Shown: positions 25,722 through 34,356 of the stretch, piece by piece
Layout: the number at the start of each line of letters is the position of its first letter
Numbering within the stretch: the first letter of the stretch is position 1
Origin: Flavobacterium anhuiense
GTDB lineage: Bacteria; Bacteroidota; Bacteroidia; Flavobacteriales; Flavobacteriaceae
NCBI RefSeq assembly: GCF_004151235.1
Contig: NZ_JUIV01000020.1
Location: 32,935 to 96,934, forward strand
Reading direction: 5' to 3'
Length of the DNA stretch: 64,000 nucleotides
Made by a program: the position numbers and the translations under genes
Notes under the pieces: generated by a model
Told to the model about the DNA's origin: nothing
Seen by the model: only the letters and a program-made list of their open reading frames with translations
The model's database searches: none

Positions 25722-26585
25722 ATGATAGGTAAAATACAAGTAGGTTATTTAGTTTCATATGATTATGAATTACTAAAAAATTCTTTGCCAACAACATATA
25801 ATGATGCTGATACAATTTTTTTGGCAATTGATAAAAAAAGAAGAACGTGGAATGGTGAATATTTTAATATTGATGATTCCTTTTTTGATTGGCTTCAGGT
25901 TTTTGATGTCAATAAAAAAATAGTTATATATGAAGATGATTTTTATGTTCCTGGATTCACAACAATGCAGTGTGAGATCAGGGAGCGAAAACTTCTTTCT
26001 CAAAAAATGGGTATAGGTAACTGGCTTATCCAAATTGATTGCGACGAGTATTTTGTAGATTTTAAGAAGTTTATATCTGATCTTAGAAAGTATGATTCTT
26101 ACATTAAAGAACCATTAAAAAAGCCAATTCAAATTGCAGCATTTTGGGTTATTTTATATAAATATACTCCAAATGGCATTTTGTATGTTGATAAACCTAC
26201 TAAAGCCATTTTTGCGACAAATAATCCTGAGTACGTTAATGGTAGAAGGATAAAAGGACAGGTTATTTATACTAATAATCTTGTTTTGCACGAATCATTA
26301 TCGAGAACCGAAGAAGAATTGAGATTTAAATTTGAAAATTGGGGACACAATAAAGAAACAAATAAAGATTTCTTAAACAAATGGATTAAAGTAAATGAAA
26401 ACAACTTTAAAGAGTTTAGAAATTTCTATTATATAGAACCAGAACGATGGAAAAGGCTAGATTTTTTTCCAACTAAAAATATTATCGAAATCAAAAAATT
26501 TATTCAGGAAGAAAAAAAACTTACACTCTCTAAATTATTTATTTCGATGAAGAATTTTGGGCAGTGGTTTAAATTTTTATTTTAA
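25722..26585 (+). CDS. glycosyltransferase-2-like protein
   Basis: A 287-aa protein that resembles a GT-A fold transferase: IQVGYLVSYDYELLKNSLP, LAIDKKRRTWNG, then WLIQIDCDEYF, which contains a DxD-type motif (DCDE). A later VLHESLSRTEEELRFKFENWGHNKE is typical of GT2-family sugar transferases with a conserved H...W region. I start at the ATG 25722; the frame opens at a TTG at 25713. It converges on the next gene with a 6-nt gap. Exact family is uncertain. Confidence 0.65.
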   Translation: MIGKIQVGYLVSYDYELLKNSLPTTYNDADTIFLAIDKKRRTWNGEYFNIDDSFFDWLQVFDVNKKIVIYEDDFYVPGFTTMQCEIRERKLLSQKMGIGNWLIQIDCDEYFVDFKKFISDLRKYDSYIKEPLKKPIQIAAFWVILYKYTPNGILYVDKPTKAIFATNNPEYVNGRRIKGQVIYTNNLVLHESLSRTEEELRFKFENWGHNKETNKDFLNKWIKVNENNFKEFRNFYYIEPERWKRLDFFPTKNIIEIKKFIQEEKKLTLSKLFISMKNFGQWFKFLF

Positions 26586-26591
26586 AAGAGA

Positions 26592-27662
26592 CTAATATAA
26601 AATTTTAGTATATACATCAAAATAATCGGCAGCTGTTCTTTTCCAATCAAAGTCGGCTGCTCGTTTTTTTATGATAGCTTCTCTTTCAACTTTATTGGTT
26701 TCATACTCATGAAGTCCATCAAATAAAATAGTTTTCATATACTCAGGATCAAAGTTATCCCAATAGATAGAAGCATTACCTCCAATCTCTGGAAGAGAAG
26801 TTTTGTTTGATAAAAATGTAGGTTTTCCAAAAGTCATTGCTTCAATTGATGGAAGTCCAAAACCTTCTCTGATAGATGGAAAAAGAAATGCAGTACAATT
26901 TTTCATGAAAAATTGTTTTCCTTCATCACTTATTTTCCCAGTTAAAAATACCTGCTTTGTTAAGCCATTATCTGCAATCAATTTTTTTATTTCTTCTCCA
27001 TATTTTTTATTGTTGTTTCCAGAAATAATCAAATTAAAGTCTTTTATTAGTTTCATCATATTTATAATTGACTCATAATTTTTTCTTTCTATAAAGTCTC
27101 CAATAGTGTAGAAAAAAGGTTTGTCAAGAGGTATGTCTGTAATATATTTTGAAGTATCTAATATTGTAGAAATTGGATTTCCATTATAAATTACATACTC
27201 AGGAATATTTGGAACATTGAAGTGTCTGTGAGTTTCAGCTTTTGCAAATTCTGATATATAAGTTATTGCCGTCGATTTTTCTAGCTTAGCCTTAAATAAT
27301 TTGTTTACTCTATGATTAGGGTCTGAAGAAATTTCGTCTACAAAGTGAACATCATGTACAGTTAATAGATATTTGTTGCAATAAAAAGGCTCAACTTTGG
27401 TGTTTTGATTTACAGAATGCCATAAATCATATTTTTTTCGAATCCTAAACAAAGAATGTCTAGAAAGACTGTTGTATTTATGATATTTAAATTTGTCTTT
27501 AAATTCTTTTCTCAAGATATCAGGATTCGACGAGTTTAGAGTCAATTCACAGTTTTCAAAATCTAAAGTAGATAAACCTTTTACTAATTCATAATTGAAT
27601 GTTCCTAAGCCAGCTGCTCTATTAATTATGTTATGTGTTTCCAGGAAAATCTTAAATGACAT
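26592..27662 (-). CDS. glycosyltransferase family 4 protein
   Basis: A 356-aa GT4 enzyme. The C-terminal domain shows FFYTIGDFIERKNYESIINMM, LIISGNNN and PSIREGFGLPSIEAMTFGKP, the EX7E-type donor site (E...E in REGFGLPSIEA). It is similar to mannosyl- or other hexosyltransferases of O-antigen loci, but the sugar is not known. It is divergent from the Kdo-kinase-like gene, which has a clear promoter in the spacer. Confidence 0.87.
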   Translation of the reverse strand: MSFKIFLETHNIINRAAGLGTFNYELVKGLSTLDFENCELTLNSSNPDILRKEFKDKFKYHKYNSLSRHSLFRIRKKYDLWHSVNQNTKVEPFYCNKYLLTVHDVHFVDEISSDPNHRVNKLFKAKLEKSTAITYISEFAKAETHRHFNVPNIPEYVIYNGNPISTILDTSKYITDIPLDKPFFYTIGDFIERKNYESIINMMKLIKDFNLIISGNNNKKYGEEIKKLIADNGLTKQVFLTGKISDEGKQFFMKNCTAFLFPSIREGFGLPSIEAMTFGKPTFLSNKTSLPEIGGNASIYWDNFDPEYMKTILFDGLHEYETNKVEREAIIKKRAADFDWKRTAADYFDVYTKILY

Positions 27663-27694
27663 TTTTTCTTTTTTTTACGAAAATACAATAATAA

Positions 27695-27725
27695 TTTGAA
27701 GTCTTAGATCGTATATGTATTTTTG
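27695..27725 (+). promoter_or_regulatory. promoter of the Kdo-kinase-like gene (TTTG-N19-TATTTTTG)
   Basis: TTTG (27695-27698) is 19 nt from TATTTTTG (27718-27725), which ends 20 nt before the ATG at 27746. Confidence 0.7.
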
Positions 27726-27745
27726 TTGTTTATAAAAAGAAGCTG

Positions 27746-28510
27746 ATGAATTTTAAAGTAAATCCAATTTTCGAAAATAGTACTGAGTCAATACTTAAGA
27801 CAATCAAAATGTTTAATGTTAAAGGTGAACTTTTTGGAAATGGAGATCGTAACAAAATAAAATTGTTTGACTTAAATGGAAAGGCAATCAATATAAAATC
27901 ATTTAAAGTTCCAAATTTAATTAATAAGGTTGCCTATCGGTATTTTAGGAAATCGAAAGCAATGAGATCGTTTGAGTATGCTACTATATTATTGCAAAAA
28001 GGAATAGGAACTCCTGAGCCAATTGCTTTTCTTGAAAATTTTAGCATTTTGGGACTTAAAGACAGTTATTACGTAAGTGAGCACCTCAATGTTGATTTAA
28101 CTTATAGAGAACTTGTAGAAATTCCTGATTTCCCAGACCGCGAAAACATCTTGAGACAGTTTACTAAATTTAGTTTTGATCTTCATGAAAAAGGAATCGA
28201 ATTTTTAGATCACTCTCCAGGAAATACTTTAATAAAAAAGAATGCTAGCGGGAATTATGATTTCTTTCTAGTAGATTTAAATAGAATGGAGTTTCATAAT
28301 TCGATGTCTTTTGAAATGCGTATGAAAAACCTTTGCCGTTTGACACCTTTAGAAGAAATGGTTGCAACAATGAGCAATGAATATGCTAAGTATTATAACG
28401 AACCTGAAGAAAAGATTTTCGTTACTTTATGGAAATATACCTCAGATTTTCAAGAGAATTTCTACCGAAAAAAGCGCTTGAAAAAGAAACTTAAATTCTG
28501 GAAGAAGTAA
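27746..28510 (+). CDS. lipopolysaccharide kinase (Kdo kinase / InaA-like)
   Basis: A 254-aa kinase-fold protein of the KdkA/InaA family. FDLHEKGIEFLDHSPGNTLI holds the catalytic HRD-like segment (DHSPGN), and FFLVDLNRMEF the metal-binding DxN-like motif. The expected role is phosphorylation of Kdo or another core sugar in LPS on the cytoplasmic side. It is a strong pointer that this island builds LPS core or lipid-linked glycan. Its last 20 nt overlap the end of the convergent GT2 gene. Confidence 0.8.
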   Translation: MNFKVNPIFENSTESILKTIKMFNVKGELFGNGDRNKIKLFDLNGKAINIKSFKVPNLINKVAYRYFRKSKAMRSFEYATILLQKGIGTPEPIAFLENFSILGLKDSYYVSEHLNVDLTYRELVEIPDFPDRENILRQFTKFSFDLHEKGIEFLDHSPGNTLIKKNASGNYDFFLVDLNRMEFHNSMSFEMRMKNLCRLTPLEEMVATMSNEYAKYYNEPEEKIFVTLWKYTSDFQENFYRKKRLKKKLKFWKK

Positions 28511-29261
28511 TTCTTCTTAATTCCTTGTACCGAATGTAAACGCTGTAAGCATTCAGATAACATACAATTATACCCTTTCTGCCATCCAAAAAACCAAAAC
28601 GCATTATAAATTGATATAAAAAAGTGTACAAAGGATGGAGGAAAAGCATTGAAAAGTAAGGTCTTATTCCTTTTGAGAATTTTTCATTGGCTTTAAGAAT
28701 TCCATAATTACGCATTTTTGCTTTGTAATCTTCATAAGAAGAGTAAGAAAAATGTATGATTTTGTTTTTTAAGGAAGCAATTGGTCCCTTTACAATTAAT
28801 TTCTCATGAACGGTCCTTTCCTCATTATATCTGCATTTTGATTTGTCAAAAAGTCTGAAAATTTTATCGGTCTGCCAACCGCTGAAATTCAGTCTACTAT
28901 CTTCGAACATAAAAATGCGGTAGATAAAATAGGCGCTTGCTGTTTTTTTAGAATTAAATGTAGCAATAATTTCAGATTTCAATTCTGGTGTTAGCCTTTC
29001 ATCAGCATCAATAAATAAAACCCATTGATTTTTGGCTTGGTCTAAGGCAAAATTTCGCTGAGATGTATAATTTACAAAATGATTCTGGATTAATTTTACA
29101 TTCGTAAAAGACTCAATTATGCCGATTGTTTTGTCGGTGCTATAGGAATCTACAACAATTATTTCATCAGCAAAATCAAGATCTTCAAGAAGCGATTTTA
29201 TATGCTGTTCTTCATTAAGCGTAATAATCAGGACAGATAATTTTTGCTTTTCACTATTCAT
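28491..29261 (-). CDS. glycosyltransferase family 2 protein (WaaE/KdtX-like)
   Basis: A 256-aa GT2 enzyme with the signature LSVLIITLNEEQHIKSLLEDL, EIIVVDSYSTDKT and NQWVLFIDADERLTPEL, the DAD metal site of the GT-A fold. The last third (SYSSYEDYKAKMRNYG) resembles LPS core beta-1,4-glucosyltransferases of the WaaE/KdtX group. It lies 21 nt downstream of the heptosyltransferase-like gene on the same strand. Its 3' end overlaps the converging Kdo-kinase-like gene by 20 nt. Confidence 0.87.
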   Translation of the reverse strand: MNSEKQKLSVLIITLNEEQHIKSLLEDLDFADEIIVVDSYSTDKTIGIIESFTNVKLIQNHFVNYTSQRNFALDQAKNQWVLFIDADERLTPELKSEIIATFNSKKTASAYFIYRIFMFEDSRLNFSGWQTDKIFRLFDKSKCRYNEERTVHEKLIVKGPIASLKNKIIHFSYSSYEDYKAKMRNYGILKANEKFSKGIRPYFSMLFLHPLYTFLYQFIMRFGFLDGRKGIIVCYLNAYSVYIRYKELRRITSSRI

Positions 29262-29282
29262 TGGAGATTTCTTTTACTTTTC

Positions 29283-30347
29283 TCAATTTTTATATTCTTG
29301 AAAATAAGTATCAAGTTTTTGAAGCATTAATTCCAACGGATATTCAGCATAATATTCAAAAGTATGTTCTTTGATGTATTGCTCAGTATGCTTTTCGTAG
29401 ATCTCGGGTTTTAAGTCTTTCAAATGAATAGAAGCATTTTTTGCTTCGTTTTCAAACAGCTGCCAAGTTTCTTTTCTGACAGACGGAGTGAAGATGGAGA
29501 AGGTTGGAATCTCAAGTGCTTTTGCCATATTTACAGCACCCCCTTCATTTCCTATCAGCATTTCGCATTGAGAAAGGATTGCTAAAAAAAGGCGTAAATC
29601 GGTAGCATACAAATCAAAAATGATATGCTTTTTTGTTTCTTCAGAACAATGATTATATACTTCTAAAGCCTGCTCTTTTTGGTTTGGAATATAATTAAAG
29701 AGAATAGTTGCATTTGTTTTGGCTACTGTAAAATCAATAATTTTTGCCATTCCGTCAAGCGGATAGGTTTTGTAATGTTCACTTCCTAAAATACCAAACA
29801 TGATCAATGGCTTATCAGAATCTATATTGTAGCTTTTTAGAAGATTTTTTGCTTCAATAATCTCAGATTCTTTTAAAAAGATCTTTGGTTTTACATTTGT
29901 TATTTTTTCAGAAAAGAAAGGTTTAAGCAACAATAATCTGTTTTCAATTGCCAAACCAAATTCTGATTTTATGGCATCGAAACGCTCATAGCTGTAATTG
30001 TAAAAAATCTTAGAATACCATTTATGATAAGAAACTTTATATTTTGCGCCAGAGAAAAATGTGATTAAGCTTGTACCTAATTTACTGTATACGTCTATTA
30101 CAGCATCATATTTTTTTCTTCGAATTTCAAAAATGAATTTAATGAACTCAAAAGTTGATTTTCGAATTTTATTAGTCATCGGAATAATGTTATCGATATT
30201 CGGATTTTCTAAAAGAACATCGATCGAATTAGGATAACACATGTAGTCAATTGTAGAATCTGGAAACTTGGCTTTAAGGTTGTTACAGATAATTGTGCTC
30301 GTTAAGACGTCTCCAATTCTTTTTTGTTGAATGACTAATATTCTCAT
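29283..30347 (-). CDS. glycosyltransferase family 9 protein (heptosyltransferase-like)
   Basis: A 354-aa GT-B fold GT9 enzyme. MRILVIQQKRIGDVLTSTII is the family N-terminal motif with the conserved GDVL, and CEMLIGNEGGAVNMAKALEIPTFSIF is the C-terminal donor-site motif. In other bacteria GT9 enzymes move heptose onto LPS inner core, but in Bacteroidota the donor may be another sugar. It is cytoplasmic or membrane-associated and heads a two-gene unit with the WaaE-like gene. Confidence 0.87.
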   Translation of the reverse strand: MRILVIQQKRIGDVLTSTIICNNLKAKFPDSTIDYMCYPNSIDVLLENPNIDNIIPMTNKIRKSTFEFIKFIFEIRRKKYDAVIDVYSKLGTSLITFFSGAKYKVSYHKWYSKIFYNYSYERFDAIKSEFGLAIENRLLLLKPFFSEKITNVKPKIFLKESEIIEAKNLLKSYNIDSDKPLIMFGILGSEHYKTYPLDGMAKIIDFTVAKTNATILFNYIPNQKEQALEVYNHCSEETKKHIIFDLYATDLRLFLAILSQCEMLIGNEGGAVNMAKALEIPTFSIFTPSVRKETWQLFENEAKNASIHLKDLKPEIYEKHTEQYIKEHTFEYYAEYPLELMLQKLDTYFQEYKN

Positions 30348-30443
30348 TTATTTTTTTTGTTCAATTAGAAGGCTAAAGTACAAACTATTTTATGAAGTGT
30401 ACAAGTGATGGTATTAATAAGATTAAACTAAATTAAAAAGTTA

Positions 30444-30451
30444 TATTTTTG
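30444..30451 (+). promoter_or_regulatory. -7 element TATTTTTG
   Basis: Consensus -7 element 23 nt before the ATG of the second WaaE-like gene at 30475. No clear -33. Confidence 0.45.
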
Positions 30452-30474
30452 TGCTCAACAAATTAAAATGAACA

Positions 30475-31224
30475 ATGGGAATTAGCGGTCTGGTTATTAC
30501 TTTCAATGAAGAAAAAAACATTGGAAAATGTATAGATGCCTTATTTAAAGTTTGCGACGAAGTTATTATTGTAGACTCTTTCAGTAAAGATCGTACGGTA
30601 GAAATAGCTAAAGAAAAGGGAGCACAGGTTATTCAGCAGATATTTTTAGGAGATGGTCCACAGCGTACTCACGGACTTCCTTTTTGTAAAAATGACTGGA
30701 TTTTAAATCTTGATGCAGATGAATTTTTGGATAAGGATGCTGAGGAATTTATTCTAAATAAAAAGTATCTAGAAGGAAATTATGATGCATTGAGTTTTAG
30801 GGTAAAAAACTTTTTAGCAGATAAACTAATTGATTTCTCTGGATGGTACCCAGATCATAAAGTTCGTTTTTTTAATAAACAAACAGCTCATCCTTCCGAT
30901 TCTAAAGTACATCAGAAGATTGTTGCTCAAAATGAGAAAAAAGTTGCTGTACATATTCTCCACTACGGATGGGATTCTTTTGATCAGATTATTGCTAAAA
31001 AGAATCAATATTCTGGTTGGCATGCACAGCAATTATTTGATCAGGGGAAAAGAATTAATGCTTTCAAACCTGTTCTTAATGGTACTGTAGCTTTTATTCG
31101 TTGTTATTTCTTTAAAAGAGGAATCTTCAATGGTCTTGACGGATTATCAATCGCAATGATTCAGGCTTTTTTCTCTTTTATGAAATATGCTAAACTTATA
31201 AAACTTCAAAAAGCAAAAAGATAA
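30475..31224 (+). CDS. glycosyltransferase family 2 protein (WaaE/KdtX-like)
   Basis: A 249-aa GT2 enzyme, paralogous to the one at 28491-29261: GISGLVITFNEEKNIGKCI, EVIIVDSFSKDRT, WILNLDADEFLDKDA (DAD metal site) and FSGWYPDHKVRFFNK. Both copies share the order of motifs and about the same length, so a duplication in the island is likely. Its stop codon abuts the stop codon of the converging gene with no base between them. Confidence 0.87.
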   Translation: MGISGLVITFNEEKNIGKCIDALFKVCDEVIIVDSFSKDRTVEIAKEKGAQVIQQIFLGDGPQRTHGLPFCKNDWILNLDADEFLDKDAEEFILNKKYLEGNYDALSFRVKNFLADKLIDFSGWYPDHKVRFFNKQTAHPSDSKVHQKIVAQNEKKVAVHILHYGWDSFDQIIAKKNQYSGWHAQQLFDQGKRINAFKPVLNGTVAFIRCYFFKRGIFNGLDGLSIAMIQAFFSFMKYAKLIKLQKAKR

Positions 31225-33093
31225 TTAGAGGCTAAGTTTATTTTCAACTACTCTTTCATTAAAGTTTTGAATGTAAGCTTTTAAGAAATTTGAAATTTCT
31301 AATGCTTTAAAAGTATTTTGAGATTGTAAATTGTTTTTTAATAAAGGATCTTTTTTCCAATTATACAATCCAATAACTTGGTTGTTTGCAAAGGCTATAT
31401 AATAGTCGTCTTGAACACAATGGTAAATTCCTTGTAAATAGAATACAGCAAAATTCTGACTGCTCTTGAAGCTTTTTCCAAAACAAATCAAATCAGTGTT
31501 TATGCCTAAATAATCTATTATGCTAGGCATAATATCTATCTGTTGGAAGTTTCGATTGTTGACACCAGAAAACTGTGGATTGCCTGGATCAAAGAATAAA
31601 ATTGGAATATGAAATTTTCCAATTGAGGTTTTGTCTATTTCTGACTCTCCGCTAGAAGAAGTATGATCAGCAGAAATTACAAACAATGTATTGTTATACC
31701 ATTTTTGTTTTTTAGCATTTTTGAAAAATAGTTTCAGAGAGTAATCAGTGTATGCAATACTTTCCTGAATGACTGTTGTTCCTTTAGGGAATTTATTTTT
31801 GTATCGTTCTGGTATCTTGTACGGATTATGAGAAGAAATAGTGAAAATAGTACTGAAGAAAGGTTCTTTAAAACTAGATAATTTTCCAGCAAAAAACTGT
31901 AAAAATTCTTCATCATAAATTCCCCATTTTCCATCAAAAGCTTCAGGTCCCACATATTCATCTTTTCCATAATATTTTTCAAATCCTGCAGCTTTTGCAT
32001 ATTGATCAAAATTCTGGCTTCCGTTAAAAGCGCCATGAAAAAATGAAGTTGTATATCCTTCTTTTTTAAGAATTTTAGGTAAACTATTCGTTTTGTTTAA
32101 AGAATAACTAGAAATAATAAAAGAGTTGTTCATCAAACTAGGTATGCTCGAAATAATTGATGGAACGGCATCAATAGAAACTTTTCCGTTTGCAAATCCA
32201 TTTTTAAAATAATAAGATTTTGTAATCAAAGAATCTAAAAAGGGAGTTTGTTTTTTGCTAACATTTTCATTTCCAAAACTTTCGAGGATGATTATTACGA
32301 CATTTTTTTTATTTACAGTTCCCGTATTTTTGAAAGACAAAATGGGTTTGTAGATAGAATCAAGATTTTTTTTATCAAAATAATTAACCTTTTCGATGTC
32401 TTCCTTTTGTGAAATTGTTTTTAATATGCAAAAAGGAGTATTTAAAATGAGCGGGGCATTATTGAGAGAACTATAATTAGCAGCATCCACAATTCTGAGA
32501 GGTTTTTTCTGAAATCCTCCACGACCAACAATTAGTAATAGAAAAACTGAGGTTAGAAAACAAAAAGATTCTTTTAGGAACTTTTCTTTGGTAAAACTTT
32601 TGATTTCGTTTTTGCTTTTAAAATTTGGTATTGATTTCCAAAAAAGAATACTAAGAATAATAAATAATAATGGGATATACCAAAATTCTTTGATAAAAGA
32701 AAAGAGTAAGCCTAAAGCTTCTTTTTCCATTCCTTTAGCAGTAATCATGCTATAAGTGCTTCTTCTTCCTGTAAATCGGAAATATATAATATCAATTAGA
32801 TTCGCTGCAATGAACAGAAGATTGACTAAAAAGAATGAAATTTTTAATATTGTTTGATAGTTCTGGCGATACTTAAAGTTTCCAGGAATTGCATGCGCTA
32901 TTAAGAAAATAAAAGTTATGTATGAAATAGCTGAGAGATCAAACAAAATGCTTCCTAAAACATTTTGAAAGGTTATTTGATCAAAGTATTTAGAATTTAA
33001 TATATAAAAGAGGATATTACAAATTTGGTAGATTAAAAAAATTATGAAATATCTATAAAGAAATAGTTTTAAACTGGATGTGTAATTTTTCAT
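31225..33093 (-). CDS. LTA-synthase/sulfatase-superfamily membrane phosphotransferase
   Basis: A 622-aa protein. Five or so membrane helices occupy the first 200 residues. A periplasmic alkaline-phosphatase/sulfatase domain follows, from about 260. VVIIILESFGNEN is the first metal-binding motif, and SIDAVPSI near 305 probably holds the Ser/Thr nucleophile. FHGAFNGSQNFD, SSHNPYKIPERY and VISADHTSSS are the other metal ligands. LTA-synthase-type proteins in Gram-negatives transfer phosphoglycerol or phosphoethanolamine to glycans, so it probably decorates the surface glycan made by this island. Substrate is inferred. A TAGATTTG -7 element lies at 33149-33156 on the minus strand. Confidence 0.8.
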   Translation of the reverse strand: MKNYTSSLKLFLYRYFIIFLIYQICNILFYILNSKYFDQITFQNVLGSILFDLSAISYITFIFLIAHAIPGNFKYRQNYQTILKISFFLVNLLFIAANLIDIIYFRFTGRRSTYSMITAKGMEKEALGLLFSFIKEFWYIPLLFIILSILFWKSIPNFKSKNEIKSFTKEKFLKESFCFLTSVFLLLIVGRGGFQKKPLRIVDAANYSSLNNAPLILNTPFCILKTISQKEDIEKVNYFDKKNLDSIYKPILSFKNTGTVNKKNVVIIILESFGNENVSKKQTPFLDSLITKSYYFKNGFANGKVSIDAVPSIISSIPSLMNNSFIISSYSLNKTNSLPKILKKEGYTTSFFHGAFNGSQNFDQYAKAAGFEKYYGKDEYVGPEAFDGKWGIYDEEFLQFFAGKLSSFKEPFFSTIFTISSHNPYKIPERYKNKFPKGTTVIQESIAYTDYSLKLFFKNAKKQKWYNNTLFVISADHTSSSGESEIDKTSIGKFHIPILFFDPGNPQFSGVNNRNFQQIDIMPSIIDYLGINTDLICFGKSFKSSQNFAVFYLQGIYHCVQDDYYIAFANNQVIGLYNWKKDPLLKNNLQSQNTFKALEISNFLKAYIQNFNERVVENKLSL

Positions 33094-33234
33094 TAAAAAG
33101 CATTTAAATAAATCGTCTTCTTGTTTTTGGTTGGTTTTAAAAAAAATGCAAATCTAGAATAATTTTCTTATTTTTAAATAATTGTTAAAATTTTGTTTAA
33201 TTTTTGTTTTGTTGTTTCCGAGTGTATATAAAAA

Positions 33235-33256
33235 AAGGGCAGTAAATACCGCCCTT
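33235..33256 (-). terminator. terminator downstream of dapD
   Basis: On the minus strand the stem AAGGGC/GCCCTT with a 10-nt loop is followed by a T run. The stem is short (6 bp) but G+C-rich. Confidence 0.6.
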
Positions 33257-33278
33257 ATATCAAGATTTTTTATATTAA

Positions 33279-34094
33279 TTAAACAGCAACATCGTACTCA
33301 CGAAGCGCATTGTTTAAAGAAGTTTTCAAATCTGTAGAAGGTTTACGAGTTCCAATAATTAACGCACAAGGAACTTGGTATTCTCCTGCAGCAAATTTCT
33401 TAGTATAACTTCCAGGAATAACCACAGAACGAGCAGGAACGAAACCTTTCATTTCAACTGGCTCATCACCCGTAATATCAATAATTTTAGTAGACGCTGT
33501 TAAGCATACGTTAGCTCCAAGAACTGCTTCTTTACCAACGTGAACACCTTCAACAACAATACAACGAGATCCGATAAAAGCACCGTCTTCGATAATAACC
33601 GGAGCAGCTTGCAACGGCTCTAGAACACCACCAATACCAACACCACCACTTAAGTGAACATTTTTACCAATTTGAGCACAGCTTCCTACAGTTGCCCAAG
33701 TATCAACCATCGTTCCTTCGTCAACATAAGCACCAATGTTTACGTAACTTGGCATTAAGATTACACCGCTAGAGATGTAAGCACCATAACGAGCAACAGC
33801 ATTTGGTACCACGCGGATTCCTTTTTCAGCATAATTTCTTTTTAGCAACATTTTATCGTGGTATTCAAAAATACCAGATTCCCATGTTTCCATTTTCTGA
33901 ATCGGGAAATACATTACAACTGCTTTTTTAACCCATTCGTTTACTTGCCATTTGTCACCAACTGGTTCAGCAACACGTAATTTTCCTGCGTCTACCAATT
34001 CGATCACTTCTCTAATGGCATCTGTAGTTGTAGTTTCTTGCAATAAAGCTCTATTTTCCCAAGCTTGTTCAATTATAGTCTGTAAAGAATTCAT
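33279..34094 (-). CDS. dapD: tetrahydrodipicolinate N-succinyltransferase DapD
   Basis: A 271-aa enzyme that succinylates tetrahydrodipicolinate in lysine and meso-diaminopimelate synthesis, so it feeds the cell wall. The N-terminal helical domain is followed by a left-handed beta-helix of hexapeptide repeats: SGVILMPSYVNIGAYVDEG, GTMVDTWATVGSCAQIG, VHLSGGVGIGGVLEP. IEDGAFIGSRCIVVEGVHVG continues the coil. Length fits the DapD family (about 270-275). A full-consensus promoter precedes it. Confidence 0.95.
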   Translation of the reverse strand: MNSLQTIIEQAWENRALLQETTTTDAIREVIELVDAGKLRVAEPVGDKWQVNEWVKKAVVMYFPIQKMETWESGIFEYHDKMLLKRNYAEKGIRVVPNAVARYGAYISSGVILMPSYVNIGAYVDEGTMVDTWATVGSCAQIGKNVHLSGGVGIGGVLEPLQAAPVIIEDGAFIGSRCIVVEGVHVGKEAVLGANVCLTASTKIIDITGDEPVEMKGFVPARSVVIPGSYTKKFAAGEYQVPCALIIGTRKPSTDLKTSLNNALREYDVAV

Positions 34095-34110
34095 ACGTTT
34101 AATTTTTTGG

Positions 34111-34139
34111 CAAAGATAACGTATTTGTAGAAATGCAAA
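34111..34139 (-). promoter_or_regulatory. dapD promoter (TTTG-N17-TATCTTTG)
   Basis: On the minus strand TTTG (34136-34139) and TATCTTTG (34111-34118) are 17 nt apart, and the ATG at 34094 is 16 nt downstream. It is one of the best consensus promoters in the window. Confidence 0.75.
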
Positions 34140-34356
34140 AAAGCAAAACCGCCTGAAAGTGTTACAAATTTAACTTTTTGTTTCTTATTTGTAGAAACGC
34201 TAAAAGCTATATGTGTTTTTGACTAATACTATAACCACTAAAAGTTTTTTTTATATCAAAATATGACAAAAGTCAGGATTTGTACTTTTTCTTCGCTTTA
34301 ATTTCGCAGTGTTGATCAACATTCCATTCCATAAATAATCATATAAGCAGTAAAAT

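Noticed and set aside
31734..32036. 100-codon frame inside the LTA-synthase-like gene
   Set aside because: Same strand but other frame, entirely within conserved catalytic-domain codons; no start signal or motif.
21248..33093. A horizontally acquired island with mobile-element borders
   Set aside because: The region is A+T-rich and glycan-related, but I found no transposase, integrase, tRNA or direct repeats at its borders, so I do not call a mobile element.
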